Shown piece by piece: positions 1-8,827 of a stretch of 64,000 nucleotides of DNA. This stretch comes from JACQFK01 sp964619955. GTDB lineage: Bacteria; Planctomycetota; MHYJ01; JACPRB01. Under the pieces are notes generated by a model. That model was not told the DNA's origin, did no database searches, and saw only the letters and a list, made by a program, of their open reading frames with translations. Numbering within the stretch: the stretch's first letter is position 1; each line of letters starts with the position of its first letter. Where the stretch lies: contig CAZUJF010000006.1 of the NCBI GenBank assembly GCA_964619955.1, forward strand, positions 1 to 64,000, written 5' to 3'. The position numbers and the translations under genes are program-made.

Positions 1-73
1 CACTCGTCGCGAAGGGATTACCGGCTACTGTCTTCGGCTCCCGGGCAATTCCTGCGTCCCCTGGAAACACGAA

Positions 74-101
74 GGGCCCCCTCCCGTCCGGAAGGGGGCC
101 C
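74..101 (-). terminator. Hairpin downstream of the PilX-like gene
   Basis: A perfect 9-bp inverted repeat (GGGCCCCCT at 74-82, AGGGGGCCC at 93-101) with a 10-base loop lies just past the end of the minus-strand PilX-like gene. On the minus strand it is followed only by a weak T-rich stretch, so it may act as a terminator or as an mRNA 3' stabiliser. Confidence 0.5.
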
Positions 102-126
102 TCCTGAGAGCGTGTCGATAAGTACT

Positions 127-1962
127 TTACGGAACCTGTTTCCAGGAGGCGATGGTCCAGGGCACGGCCGCGGTAGCGGGTGTCGAGGGAAGGGCGGGGG
201 GTCTCAGGGTCCCGTCCCGGATGACGGTGTCGAGCGTGACGCTCAGGGGGACGTAACCGGTGCTCGTGTCGCGGACGATCTTGACCTGGTTCCCTGCCGT
301 CATGTTGCCGAAGATCTCGACCTTCTGCGTGCCGCCCGAGGCCGTGGTGGTGTTGAGGTTGGTGGCGTAGAAATTGTTCTCGGCGTACATGAAGGCTTCG
401 AAGTGTTCCACCGTGCCGCTGCCGGGGTCGCCGAAGAAGACGTTGCCGCTCCCGTAAGCCTTGTTGTACTCCTGGGAAGCGCGCTCGTATTCACCTTTGC
501 TGAGATCGATGTCCGGATAGACCTTTCCGCTCTTCCGTACTTCAGCGGCCTTTTTGTTGTAGTTCGCCACAAACTGGTCGATCGTGAGGCCGGAAGCACT
601 GGTCAGGGGCGTGCTGCCCGCCTTCTGGAAGTCGGCGGCCGTCGTGTTCGGGAAGTCGGGGTCGACCAGCGCGATGATGGCCAGGGCGTCGTTCTTGCTC
701 TCAAAGGCCCCGGGGAGGAGCATGTTGTCCGTGAAGCTCACGTTGCCCTTGACGACCATGGTCGCCTTCATGTTCGTCATGCCCGACGGCTTGACGAACT
801 TGTAGCTCTTGTAGGCCTCGCCCGAGACGCGCATGTTGCCGTCGATGAAGTAGACTGCATCGTTGCCGTTGGGGGAGACGTTCACGCCTTGCGCGGTCGT
901 GTCCCCGTTGACCGGGGTCAGGCCGGTTTGCGTCGTTCCCGTCGGGTCTTCGAAATAGTAATCGCTCCGGCCGGAGGCCTTCGGGGTGTACTCGTAGGAT
1001 TCCGTGCGGTTCGTGACGCCCCCGTTGTTCGTGGGATCCTTGCGGAACATATGGGCGGGTTCGTTCTTGTCCGTGATCTGCACGCCGTTGCTGCCCTTGA
1101 AATTGCCGGTGGACCCCTTCTTGGCGAGGTCGTACGCCACATCGATGTAGGCGACGCCGTCGGAGTCCCGACGGGTGCCGCTCCGCAGAGCCTCCGCTTT
1201 CTTCTGCCATTCGCTGACGCCCGCCGCGTCCACGCGCAGATCCAAGGCTTCCTGGGACCCCTTCTCGAATGTGGGGCCGCTCAGGGTGGAGAAGTTGGAC
1301 TCGTTGTAGGTGATCTTGCCGGGATCCACCCCGTTGTCACCCAAGAGCTTCGCACCGGAACTGGCGTCAAAGCTTCCTCCGGTATAGATGTCTCCTTCAA
1401 TCACATCGCCGTCATTGAAGGAGAGCGTGTATTTGTCCCCTCTGCTGTTTCCCGCGAAAACGGCGTTCCAGTAGACATCGCCCGGGGTGTGGCTCAGGAG
1501 GACCTCCACCTTTCGGGTGACTCCGGCAAAGGTCCCCCAAGCCTGAAACTGGTAGAATTGCTGTTCGAATTTGTCGTCAACATCCTTCTTGCCGTCCTTG
1601 TTGTCGTCCACGCCATTGGCGCCGTAGTTCACGAGAAGGAAAGGCGCGGCCGCATAGTCCTTGGGTTGCACTCTCGGGTCTTTGGTCGGGATGATGTAGG
1701 TGCCGCCCGAGTTCTTTTGAGCCACATTGACGGCGGTGGGGACGGTGGCCCCACCGGGCTTGGGGTAATTGATGGAGTGGACCATCAGTTTGGCGGCGGT
1801 GTCCGCAATGAAGAGCGCCTGGACGGCGTGCACCTCTTGCTCGGTCTTCCGCGTATTCAAATAACTGAGCGTCATGTAGGCCCCGCTGATCCCCATGAGG
1901 ATCAGGGAGATGACGGTAACGATGATCAGCGCACTTCCACGCTCGGAATGTCTTTTGTTCAT
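127..1962 (-). CDS. PilX-like minor pseudopilin, 611 aa (cluster 1)
   Basis: Large pilin-like protein ending the first pseudopilin cluster. The N-terminus has a short Arg/Lys leader ending in Glu-Arg-Gly followed by a hydrophobic helix (SALIIVTVISLILMGISG), the pattern cut by prepilin peptidase. Glu at mature position 5 is absent, as in PilX/GspK-type proteins. The rest is a long Gly/Asn/Asp-rich extracytoplasmic region with no family I recognise. A GAGGA ribosome site lies about 8 bases upstream of the ATG, and the gene follows the PilW-like gene by 3 bases. It is a paralogue of the gene at 8828-10198. Probable role: minor subunit at the tip of a pseudopilus; the exact machine is unknown. 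Confidence 0.8.
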   Translation of the reverse strand: MNKRHSERGSALIIVTVISLILMGISGAYMTLSYLNTRKTEQEVHAVQALFIADTAAKLMVHSINYPKPGGATVPTAVNVAQKNSGGTYIIPTKDPRVQPKDYAAAPFLLVNYGANGVDDNKDGKKDVDDKFEQQFYQFQAWGTFAGVTRKVEVLLSHTPGDVYWNAVFAGNSRGDKYTLSFNDGDVIEGDIYTGGSFDASSGAKLLGDNGVDPGKITYNESNFSTLSGPTFEKGSQEALDLRVDAAGVSEWQKKAEALRSGTRRDSDGVAYIDVAYDLAKKGSTGNFKGSNGVQITDKNEPAHMFRKDPTNNGGVTNRTESYEYTPKASGRSDYYFEDPTGTTQTGLTPVNGDTTAQGVNVSPNGNDAVYFIDGNMRVSGEAYKSYKFVKPSGMTNMKATMVVKGNVSFTDNMLLPGAFESKNDALAIIALVDPDFPNTTAADFQKAGSTPLTSASGLTIDQFVANYNKKAAEVRKSGKVYPDIDLSKGEYERASQEYNKAYGSGNVFFGDPGSGTVEHFEAFMYAENNFYATNLNTTTASGGTQKVEIFGNMTAGNQVKIVRDTSTGYVPLSVTLDTVIRDGTLRPPALPSTPATAAVPWTIASWKQVP

Positions 1963-1965
1963 GGC

Positions 1966-2727
1966 TCAATTCCTCAAATCAACGGAACCTTCAACGGTCT
2001 TGGTCAGGGTGGGCAATTTCCGGTTCTTGGGGTTCGTCTTTTCCAGACGCAACTTGATCGAAATCGTGCTCGGGAGAGGGGGCGGGGTGCCGAGAGGGGG
2101 GGGGGCCGAAAACTCCAGGCCGAATTCCGTCTTTGTGAGATCGACGGTCATGAGATTGGAGCAGATCCGGGTGTACTTGGGGGTCGGAAACAGGGTAGTC
2201 GAAATCTCGGCTCCCGTCCCATCCACCATCATTTCCCTTTTGACCAGGACCCCTTCGTCCGTCAGCCCATTGTTGTCGTCGTCCTTGTTGGCTACTCCGG
2301 ACTTCTCGTTGACATCCAGCTCCCAGTAATAGCTCACCTTTCGGGTGAAAATCCGGTCCGCCCCTTTGCCGTAGGCCTCCAGATCCGTCTTCAACCCAGG
2401 CAGCCGGAATTCGATGCCCGGGTGTATCTTCCCGTCGGCGACGATCACGGCCGAGGCCGCGCCGCCCTTGAGTTCGGTCAGGCTGCCCGTCCTGACGAAG
2501 GAGAATTTGGACTCCCGAAGATCCTTGATGATCAGATTGAGCGCTTCCCGGGCGTCGCTTTCCAGTTTCAGGGTGATCTGGGTCGTTTCCACGTGGGCGG
2601 AGGAACTGGCCAGGATCGAGAAGGTGATGGCCAGGATCGCCGCCAGAATGAGGGAGGCGATCAGGACCTCCAGGATGCTGAGGCCCGCCTGTCTTTGCGT
2701 GGGTCGGGGGATGTTCATAGGCTTCAT
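1966..2727 (-). CDS. PilW/GspJ-like prepilin, 253 aa (cluster 1)
   Basis: Type IV prepilin-like protein. A leader ending ...QRQAG is followed by LSILEVLIASLILAAILAIT, with the conserved Glu at mature position 5 and a hydrophobic helix. The family is exported and processed by a prepilin peptidase, then assembled as a minor pseudopilin. Its start overlaps the stop of the PilV-like gene by the four bases ATGA, so the two are probably translationally coupled. The helix and following segment closely resemble the PilW-like protein at 10213-11127. A downstream ATG (2718) is an alternative start. Confidence 0.82.
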   Translation of the reverse strand: MKPMNIPRPTQRQAGLSILEVLIASLILAAILAITFSILASSSAHVETTQITLKLESDAREALNLIIKDLRESKFSFVRTGSLTELKGGAASAVIVADGKIHPGIEFRLPGLKTDLEAYGKGADRIFTRKVSYYWELDVNEKSGVANKDDDNNGLTDEGVLVKREMMVDGTGAEISTTLFPTPKYTRICSNLMTVDLTKTEFGLEFSAPPPLGTPPPLPSTISIKLRLEKTNPKNRKLPTLTKTVEGSVDLRN

Positions 2728-3329
2728 TTCTTCATGAACAGGTGGTGGAAAACCAACTGACGGTTGCCCATGACGCCCTTCCAGTTGATTTCGATCTTTA
2801 CGGGGAGAACGATGTAGGTCGAGGCCTTGTTTTGCGGGGGGGAGGCTTTGGTTTCCACCACTCCATCCCCGTCCAGATCCAGATCCACCACGACCCCCAA
2901 GTCGGTCTTGTTGTCCATCAGGAGGCCGGTCTCCGTTTCCAGGAGTTGATTGGCGGCATCCACGGGGAATTTGATCGATCCGACGGGCATCCCGACGGCC
3001 TGGGGCTTAAGGATCTCGATCTTGCGCCGATCGGCCTCCGTCAAACCCTTCGCATCCTTGATGGTTGAGTCCAACTCGGGGACGGAAAACGTGCTCTTGC
3101 CCACGGCGCTGTATTCTTTGAAAATATCCGCGAAGATGGTGGCCTTCATGGTCTCGATCTTCTTTTCCGCAGCCCTCAGCGCGGTGGCGTTCTCCCGGGC
3201 AGCCATATTGCTGCGGGTACTGTACGCGATGACCGACACCAGCCCGAAGAGTGCGGCGCCGGTGATCCCCATGGCGATGATGACCTCTACGAGCGAGAAT
3301 CCGGTTTCAGAACGGCGGCGAGCCAGCAT
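2724..3329 (-). CDS. PilV/GspI-like prepilin, 201 aa (cluster 1)
   Basis: Prepilin-like protein with leader MLARRRSETG and helix FSLVEVIIAMGITGAALFG; mature position 5 is Glu. The start at 3329 is chosen over an upstream ATG at 3356 because GGGAGGA stands 4-5 bases before it and it gives a normal-length leader. It is the first of three consecutive minor pilin-like genes in the order V-W-X, as in type IV pilus minor pilin operons. The HEAT-repeat gene lies about 100 bases upstream in the same direction and may be cotranscribed. Confidence 0.83.
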   Translation of the reverse strand: MLARRRSETGFSLVEVIIAMGITGAALFGLVSVIAYSTRSNMAARENATALRAAEKKIETMKATIFADIFKEYSAVGKSTFSVPELDSTIKDAKGLTEADRRKIEILKPQAVGMPVGSIKFPVDAANQLLETETGLLMDNKTDLGVVVDLDLDGDGVVETKASPPQNKASTYIVLPVKIEINWKGVMGNRQLVFHHLFMKK

Positions 3330-3431
3330 GTGTCCTCCCAAGGATGGGGTGTGCATCTGCCCCCATGTACCCGATGAGGCAGGGAATCAGCGGAGAATAA
3401 GTTCGAAAATGTATGCGGGATGGGCCGGGGC

Positions 3432-4682
3432 CTATTTGCTCTTGGACCGCTCGAACCAGGCCTGCCACTTTTCCAGGTCCGTTCCAAAGCGTTCTCCGGT
3501 AATACCTTGCAGCGACACCCCGGCGGCGCTCCGGATTTCCGTGTCGGAGTCGCTGAGCCAGGTGATCAGGGGATCGATGGCCGCATTCAGTTTCATCCGC
3601 TGGCACGCCCCGGCCAGATAGATGCGAGTCCAATGGTCGCGCTCCAGGGACAGCTGGGCCACGATGTCCGGGCCAGCGGCGACGGCGCCGATATTGGACA
3701 GCGCCAGCGCCGTGGCGGCTCGGACCCCGGCGTCGCTGTCCCGCAGGAGCGGGGCGAGGGAGGTCCAATGGTCGGCTTTGCCGACCCCGCCCAACGTGGA
3801 GGCCGAATCCGCGCGAACCCCCGCGACCGTGGCCCCGAGATTGCCGACGAGGATGCGGATGAAGTTTTCCTTGAGATCATGCTTCGTCGCCAGGTTGCTC
3901 GCCATGGAGAGGGCCGGGTTCCGCACTTCCTTGACGGGATCCCCGCAGAGCTCGCTGATCGCGTCGAACCAATCGCGGTCCTCAAGGGAACTCACCAGAT
4001 TGATCACCAGCCGTCGCACGGCGGGGTCCGGGTCGCGAAGCAGGGGCCGCAGGTGGCGGGTCTTCTCGTCGTCCCCCATGCTTCCGATCGCCTGGACGGC
4101 GTTGAGACGCACATCCGGGTTCTGATGGCGGGTCTGCTCCGCCAAGACGAGGGCCGCTTTGGGGGACTTCAACGTGCCCAGGGCGAGCGCCGCGGGCTGC
4201 TGAAGCGCGACATCCAGCTTGGGCAGGATCGTCGCCAGATACACGGCCGCCTCTTCGCCGAGCGCGGCGAGCTCCTCGGTGGGGAGGGCGCCCTTTTCGG
4301 GATTCTTGTCGGCCTTGTACTTCATCAGCACGTCGTTGACCTTGCGCTGGATGTCGGGGGGCGACTTGACGTCCGGAAGCGGGGTGGGTTCGGCGGTCTT
4401 GCCGGGCGTCGTCACGGGGTTCTTGACCGGTGTTTTGACGACCGGGCGCTCGTTCACGCTCCGCATCTTGATGAATTCGATGCGGTTGATCTGGTCCCGG
4501 CGGATCACCATCTCCCCGGTGTCGATCTTGAGCAGGACCTCGCTGGGAAGATCCTTCAGCAGCTGGCCATCGATGAAATTTCCGTTCCGGAGATGCACCC
4601 GGTGGAATTTGCTCTCCGTCCAGTCGCTTTGCGGCGCCAGGGACAGGAACAGCAGACCGGCCGCCGAAATCATGAAACTCAT
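3432..4682 (-). CDS. Exported HEAT-repeat protein with N-terminal SH3-like module, 416 aa
   Basis: The N-terminus is a short hydrophobic segment (MSFMISAAGLLFLSLAP), probably a signal peptide. About residues 25-70 form a small beta-rich module with LRNGNFIDGQLL and INRIEFIK, shared with four other proteins in this window. From about residue 130 onward are helical HEAT repeats with recurring patterns such as DPDPAVRRLVINLV and DSDAGVRAATALAL, typical of protein-protein scaffolds. An open frame continues upstream to 4934, but the start at 4682 has AGAGG six bases before it and a good promoter further up. Paralogue of the gene at 7531-8808; both sit in pseudopilin clusters, suggesting a scaffold role in that system. 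Function otherwise unknown. Confidence 0.78.
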   Translation of the reverse strand: MSFMISAAGLLFLSLAPQSDWTESKFHRVHLRNGNFIDGQLLKDLPSEVLLKIDTGEMVIRRDQINRIEFIKMRSVNERPVVKTPVKNPVTTPGKTAEPTPLPDVKSPPDIQRKVNDVLMKYKADKNPEKGALPTEELAALGEEAAVYLATILPKLDVALQQPAALALGTLKSPKAALVLAEQTRHQNPDVRLNAVQAIGSMGDDEKTRHLRPLLRDPDPAVRRLVINLVSSLEDRDWFDAISELCGDPVKEVRNPALSMASNLATKHDLKENFIRILVGNLGATVAGVRADSASTLGGVGKADHWTSLAPLLRDSDAGVRAATALALSNIGAVAAGPDIVAQLSLERDHWTRIYLAGACQRMKLNAAIDPLITWLSDSDTEIRSAAGVSLQGITGERFGTDLEKWQAWFERSKSK

Positions 4683-4737
4683 CCCGCACCTCTCGAACGT
4701 ATCGCGTCGATATTCCGACTTCCCGAGTGCATTAAAA

Positions 4738-4766
4738 ATTGTATCGCTCCGGAGCCTCAATTGCAA
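4738..4766 (-). promoter_or_regulatory. Sigma70-type promoter of HEAT/prepilin cluster 1
   Basis: On the minus strand, TTGCAA (4766-4761), a 17-base spacer and TACAAT (4743-4738) give a good housekeeping promoter. It would start transcription about 50 bases before the HEAT gene ATG. Confidence 0.6.
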
Positions 4767-4779
4767 AGGACAATGAGGG

Positions 4780-4785
4780 TATACT
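4780..4785 (+). promoter_or_regulatory. Possible -10 box for the sigma factor gene
   Basis: TATACT about 28 bases before the sigma factor ATG, in the region shared with the divergent HEAT gene promoter. No convincing -35 is visible at the right distance. The gene itself has GGGAGGG just before its start. Confidence 0.35.
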
Positions 4786-4812
4786 TGAACGGTCTCCAAG
4801 GGAGGGAATCGC

Positions 4813-5526
4813 ATGGCCGGGGGGCAGGACACCGCCATCCGGGAGGGGGAAAGCCAGTTTCCGCCCACCGCCTGGAGTCTGCTCGCACGGCTCAAGGACC
4901 CCCAGGACCCCCGCGTCCAGGAGTACCTCAACAAGATGATCGGGGCCTACTGGCGGCCCGTGTACAAATACGTCCGCATCGCCTGGAAACGCTCCAACGA
5001 GGACGCGAAGGATCTGACCCAGGCGTTCTTCGCCCACGTCCTCGAAGGCGACCTGCTGCTCCGGGCCGACCCCGAGCGCGGCAACTTCCGGAAACTGCTC
5101 ATGGTGTCCCTGAAGAACTTCCTCAGCAACGAGTCCCGCGCCGGGCAGGCCCGGAAGCGGGGCGGGGACAAGGTCATCGTCTCCATGAACGAGGCGGCGG
5201 ACGAGGGCTGGGGCCCCGCGACCTCGGATCCGGAGGCGGCCTTCGAGTCCCAGTGGGCCCGGGAGATCCTCGAGCGGTCGATCCAGCGGCTCTCCGACCG
5301 CGTCAAATTCGAGGTCTTCATGGCGTTCCGCCGCTTCCACCTCGAGGAGGCGTCCGTGCGCGACATCGCCCGCGAGCTGAAATGCACGGAGGCGCAGGTG
5401 GGCCATTTCCTCCAGGACGCCCGCGCCGCGCTCCGGCGGCTCGTGACGGACGAGATCCGGGAGTACGTGCAGGACGACACGGAGATCGCCCGCGAACTGG
5501 ACCTGCTCTTCCAGGGCTGGCGATGA
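4813..5526 (+). CDS. ECF-type RNA polymerase sigma factor, 237 aa
   Basis: Sigma70-family protein. About residues 42-100 match sigma region 2 (YWRPVYKYVRIAWKRS, NEDAKDLTQAFFAHVL), and about 155-215 match region 4, with a helix-turn-helix around VRDIARELKCTEAQVGHFLQ and a trailing basic helix. Longer than the minimal ECF proteins. The start has GGGAGGG about 6 bases upstream. Its stop overlaps the start of the Ser/Thr kinase gene (ATGA). ECF factors encoded with Ser/Thr kinases are known in planctomycetes and acidobacteria and, in Vibrio EcfP/PknT, are activated by phosphorylation; the same control here is inference. Target genes are unknown, but pseudopilin clusters flank it on both sides. 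Confidence 0.85.
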   Translation: MAGGQDTAIREGESQFPPTAWSLLARLKDPQDPRVQEYLNKMIGAYWRPVYKYVRIAWKRSNEDAKDLTQAFFAHVLEGDLLLRADPERGNFRKLLMVSLKNFLSNESRAGQARKRGGDKVIVSMNEAADEGWGPATSDPEAAFESQWAREILERSIQRLSDRVKFEVFMAFRRFHLEEASVRDIARELKCTEAQVGHFLQDARAALRRLVTDEIREYVQDDTEIARELDLLFQGWR

Positions 5527-7376
5527 AACTGGATCCCAAGGCCTTCAAGGGTCTGTCCCGCTTCCTCGCGCCCTCCGCCGGGGGGCCGGTGGCCGACCGC
5601 GCCCTGGCGGAGGGCCTGATCGGCCCGGACCAGCTCCAGGAGTGCGTGACGGAGCAGGACAAGACCGGGAAGGCGCTGGACGAGATCCTGGTCGCCCGGG
5701 GGCTGCTCAAGGCCGAGGACGTGCTCCGGCTCCGGCATCCGGCGCAGCCGCCCGAGGTGGCGGAGGCGTCGGCGGATCCCTCCCGGATCCTGGGGCAGTA
5801 CGTGCTCGTGTCCTTCCTGGGCAGCGGGGGCATGGCGGAAGTGTGGAAGGGCTGGGACCGCTCCCTGGGCCGCTGGGTGGCGCTGAAGTTCCTCAAGGCG
5901 GGCATCGGCCATTCCGGGCAGCGCATCGAGCGCGAGGGACGCATGGCCGCCGGCCTTTCCCATCCGAACATCGTGCCCATCTACGAACGCGGGGAGCACC
6001 AGGGCCGAGCCTACCTGGTGATGCCGCTGGTGGAGGGGAGTCCGATCCGTCCGCCCCTCCCGGCGCGCGAGGCGGCGCGGATCGCGTACGAGGCGGCCTG
6101 CGCCCTGGATCACGCGCACCAGCGGGGGGTCATCCATCGGGACGTGAAACCGGCGAATCTCCTGATCGACTCGTCCGGCCGGGTGCTGCTGGCCGATTTC
6201 GGCCTCGCGCTGATGGCGGAGGCGGGCACGTCCCGCTGGGCCGTGTCGGGGACCCCGGAGTACGCCAGTCCCGAGCAGATCCGCGGCGACGGCCTGGACA
6301 CCCGGACCGACATCTACTCCCTGGGCGTCACGCTCTATCATCTCCTGTCGGGGCGGCCGCCCTTCAGCGGCCGCACGCCGGATGAGATCGGGGAGCGGGT
6401 CTTGAAGGGCGGGGCGGCGCCGATTCCCGGGGTGCCGCCGCAATTGCACCGGCTCATGGCGAAGGCGATGGAGCGGGACCGGGCCCGGCGCCCGGCCAGC
6501 ATGGCCGCCGTGGCGGCCGATCTCGAGGCGTTTCTCAAGGGGGGGGCCCCGAAGGCGGTTTCCAAGCGGGCGCTCGCGGCGGCGATCGTCGTCGGAATCC
6601 TGCCCTGGGTCGTGACCGGGATCGTGATCTGGCGCAGCGACCCCTCCCGGCAGCAGCGGGCGCTGCTGGCTCCGCTGGCGGAGGGGGAGCGGGAGCTGCT
6701 CCGGGCGGAGCAGCAGCGGGGGGATGCCCAGGCGGGGCCGCGCGACTACGAAGCGTCGACGTCGAAGGCGATGGAGGCGTTCGAGCGGGCGCTGGGGCTG
6801 GGGGGCGGGGCCCTGCCGGAGGCGTCGCTCGGGATGGGGCGCTGTCTGGAGCTGCTGGGGCGCGGGGAGGCCGCCGAGGCCGCGTTCCGCGCCGCGGTCC
6901 CGCTGCCCGCCGCGCATCTGGGCCTGGCCCGGGCGGCGCTGCGGAGGCACTTCGAGGGGAGGCGGGACCTGGACTGGCGGGCGCGCGCGCTTCCCGATCT
7001 GGAGCGGGCGCGCGACTCCAGGGTCGGGGATCCCGCGCCGGCCCTGCTCGCCTTCGCGAAGGGGGACTGGGAGAAGGCCTTGGCGGAAACCGCCGGGTGC
7101 GGGGATCGGAACCGGAACGACGACGTGCTCTGGATGGCCGCCGCGCTGTCGGCTCTGGAGCTGGGACGCTGGACCGAGGCGCGCCTGTGTCTGGAGCCTG
7201 CGCTGCGGCTGCGCCGCGAGGATGCCGTGGCCCGGTATTGGATGGGCGTGATCCTGACGGGGCTGGGGGAGCGGGACTCCGCGATCAACGCGTTCAGCGA
7301 GGCGCTGAGGGTGGCTCCGGCGGGCTGGCCGCAGGAAGCGGACGCCCGGAAGCGCCTGGCCGCCCTGCGCCAGTAA
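5523..7376 (+). CDS. Membrane-anchored Ser/Thr protein kinase with TPR-like tail, 617 aa
   Basis: Eukaryote-like (Hanks-type) kinase. Visible motifs: glycine loop LGSGGMAEVWKG (near 99-110), lysine in VALKFLKA (K122), catalytic loop HRDVKPAN (205-212), DFG (225-227) and SGTPEYASPEQ. Before the kinase, residues 20-75 resemble a small helical domain. One transmembrane helix is at about 349-370, followed by an alpha-helical region with TPR-like repeats, likely outside the cytoplasm. The start overlaps the sigma gene stop, so production is coupled. Likely substrate: the sigma factor or FHA-binding partners encoded elsewhere in this window (inference). Confidence 0.9.
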   Translation: MKLDPKAFKGLSRFLAPSAGGPVADRALAEGLIGPDQLQECVTEQDKTGKALDEILVARGLLKAEDVLRLRHPAQPPEVAEASADPSRILGQYVLVSFLGSGGMAEVWKGWDRSLGRWVALKFLKAGIGHSGQRIEREGRMAAGLSHPNIVPIYERGEHQGRAYLVMPLVEGSPIRPPLPAREAARIAYEAACALDHAHQRGVIHRDVKPANLLIDSSGRVLLADFGLALMAEAGTSRWAVSGTPEYASPEQIRGDGLDTRTDIYSLGVTLYHLLSGRPPFSGRTPDEIGERVLKGGAAPIPGVPPQLHRLMAKAMERDRARRPASMAAVAADLEAFLKGGAPKAVSKRALAAAIVVGILPWVVTGIVIWRSDPSRQQRALLAPLAEGERELLRAEQQRGDAQAGPRDYEASTSKAMEAFERALGLGGGALPEASLGMGRCLELLGRGEAAEAAFRAAVPLPAAHLGLARAALRRHFEGRRDLDWRARALPDLERARDSRVGDPAPALLAFAKGDWEKALAETAGCGDRNRNDDVLWMAAALSALELGRWTEARLCLEPALRLRREDAVARYWMGVILTGLGERDSAINAFSEALRVAPAGWPQEADARKRLAALRQ

Positions 7377-7382
7377 GGGGTG

Positions 7383-7524
7383 CAAAAAAACAGACGGGGG
7401 TTTTTTTTGTTGTGCGGGCGGCGACGCGAGGGCCGGGGGGAATAAGGTTTTGCAAGGCGCCCGGGCGNNNNNNNNNNTCCGCATCTCGGGGTTCAAAAAA
7501 AACCCCCCGTCTGTTTTTTTTTTG
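7383..7524. repeat. Inverted hairpin pair enclosing the assembly gap
   Basis: The left arm (7383-7412: A-run, CAGACGGGGG, T-run) and right arm (7494-7524) are near reverse complements. They lie between the stops of the convergent kinase and HEAT genes, so they could terminate both. They share the core ACAGACGGG with the paired 27-bp hairpins at 19110-19174 and 41676-41740. Ten N bases (7468-7477) sit between the arms. Confidence 0.7.
7468..7477. other. Assembly gap (10 N)
   Basis: Ten undetermined bases, the usual sign of a scaffold join of unknown true length. It lies inside an inverted repeat between two convergent genes; no gene is interrupted. Confidence 0.95.
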
Positions 7525-7530
7525 GCCTGC

Positions 7531-8808
7531 CTACTTCGGGCGGGACTGGGACCACCAGGTTTCCCAGCGCGCCGCGTCGAATCCGTAGTCCAGCTTGCTG
7601 ACGCCCTGGAGGGCGCCCACCGCCGCCCGCTTGAGATCCTCGTCCTCCCCGCGGAGCCAGGTGATCAGGGTCTCGATGGCGTCGAAGCTCCGGAGATTGC
7701 GGATCGCCACGGCGAGCTCGATCTTGACCCGCTTGTCGTCCTCCTGGGAGAGCTGGTCGACCACGTCGCGCTCGGACTCCGGGTGCGCCAGCAGCGCGAG
7801 GGTCCTGGCCGCCGCCAGCCGGATCTGGACCTCGGGGTCCCTGAGGAAGGGCGCGGCCGCCCTCCAGCTTTCCTTGGCCCCCGCCCGGCTCAGGGCCGAG
7901 AGGAGATCCGTGATCCCGCGGCCGGACGCGCGCTGCAGGCCCTCCGCCAGCATCTCGACCGCGCGGGCCATCCGGTTGTGCTTGCGTCCGAGTTCCAGGA
8001 CGGCGGTGATCGCCGCCAGGCGCACGCCGGCATCGGCATCCCAGACGGCGTAGCCCAGGCCCTCGAAGGTGTCGAGGTCGCCCAGCAGCTGCATGGCGTG
8101 GATGGCGGCCGCGCGGATGTCGGGCTGTTCATCCTGGACCAGGGCCGTGAGGTGGCGGGCGTAGTCGCCGTCCCCGGTGGTGCCGATGATCCGGATCCCC
8201 TTGAGCCGGACCGAGGTCGAGCCGCTGTCCAGGAGGCGCACGGCGACCGGGAGGGCGGCCGGATCCTTCATCTGGATGACCGCCGCGGCCACCCGCTCCT
8301 TGAGGTCCTCGCTGGGAAGCGTGTCGATCAGGCTGGCCAGGTAGGGCGCGGACTGCTCGCCGAGGCTGCCCAGGCGGAGGGTGAGGTCCTCCTTCTGTTC
8401 GCGCGTCGCCAGCTTCATCCGGTCGAGGATCGTGCCGACGTTCTTCACCAAAGAGGGGGGCGCGTCCAGGGGCTGGAGCGGCGCCGCCTTCAGGCTGCCC
8501 GCCACCTTGGGCGTGGCGGAGATCTCCACCTTGACCAGGGGCGGATCGAGCTTCGGCTTCTCCCAGATCGAGCGGACCTTGATGAACTCGATCCGGTCGA
8601 TCATGTCCTTTTTCACGATCATGTTGCCGGAGTTGATCTGCAGAAGGACGTTGAGGTCGTTCGCCTGCAGCAGCTTGCCGTCGATGAAGTTGCCGTTGCG
8701 CAAATGCACCCGGTGGAAGCGGCTCTCGGTCCAGGCGAACTCCTGGGCGGAGGCCGATGAAAACATGAACGCCAGGAGCAGGGTGCAGGTCGTCGCGATG
8801 TGTCTCAT
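7531..8808 (-). CDS. Exported HEAT-repeat protein with N-terminal SH3-like module, 425 aa
   Basis: Paralogue of the protein at 3432-4682. It has a clear signal peptide (MRHIATTCTLLLAFMFSSASA), then FHRVHLRNGNFIDGKLLQ...MIDRIEFIKVRS, nearly the same beta-rich module as the other copy, and then HEAT repeats to the C-terminus. It ends its cluster (V-W-X-HEAT), while the other copy begins its cluster (HEAT-V-W-X). It starts 19 bases after the stop of the PilX-like gene, so cotranscription is likely. Probably periplasmic and a binding scaffold; no enzymatic motif is visible. Confidence 0.8.
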   Translation of the reverse strand: MRHIATTCTLLLAFMFSSASAQEFAWTESRFHRVHLRNGNFIDGKLLQANDLNVLLQINSGNMIVKKDMIDRIEFIKVRSIWEKPKLDPPLVKVEISATPKVAGSLKAAPLQPLDAPPSLVKNVGTILDRMKLATREQKEDLTLRLGSLGEQSAPYLASLIDTLPSEDLKERVAAAVIQMKDPAALPVAVRLLDSGSTSVRLKGIRIIGTTGDGDYARHLTALVQDEQPDIRAAAIHAMQLLGDLDTFEGLGYAVWDADAGVRLAAITAVLELGRKHNRMARAVEMLAEGLQRASGRGITDLLSALSRAGAKESWRAAAPFLRDPEVQIRLAAARTLALLAHPESERDVVDQLSQEDDKRVKIELAVAIRNLRSFDAIETLITWLRGEDEDLKRAAVGALQGVSKLDYGFDAARWETWWSQSRPK

Positions 8809-8827
8809 AGAGGTCCCTTTCGTCCGC

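Noticed and set aside
112..2760. Long open frame on the plus strand opposite the first pilin cluster
   Set aside because: The minus strand holds three clear prepilins with leaders, ribosome sites and overlaps. The plus frame has no domain and reflects high GC at third positions.
3420..5522. Fusion of an upstream domain to the kinase in one plus-strand frame
   Set aside because: The frame is open only by composition. The kinase ATG at 5523 overlaps the sigma stop and begins a sensible N-terminus.
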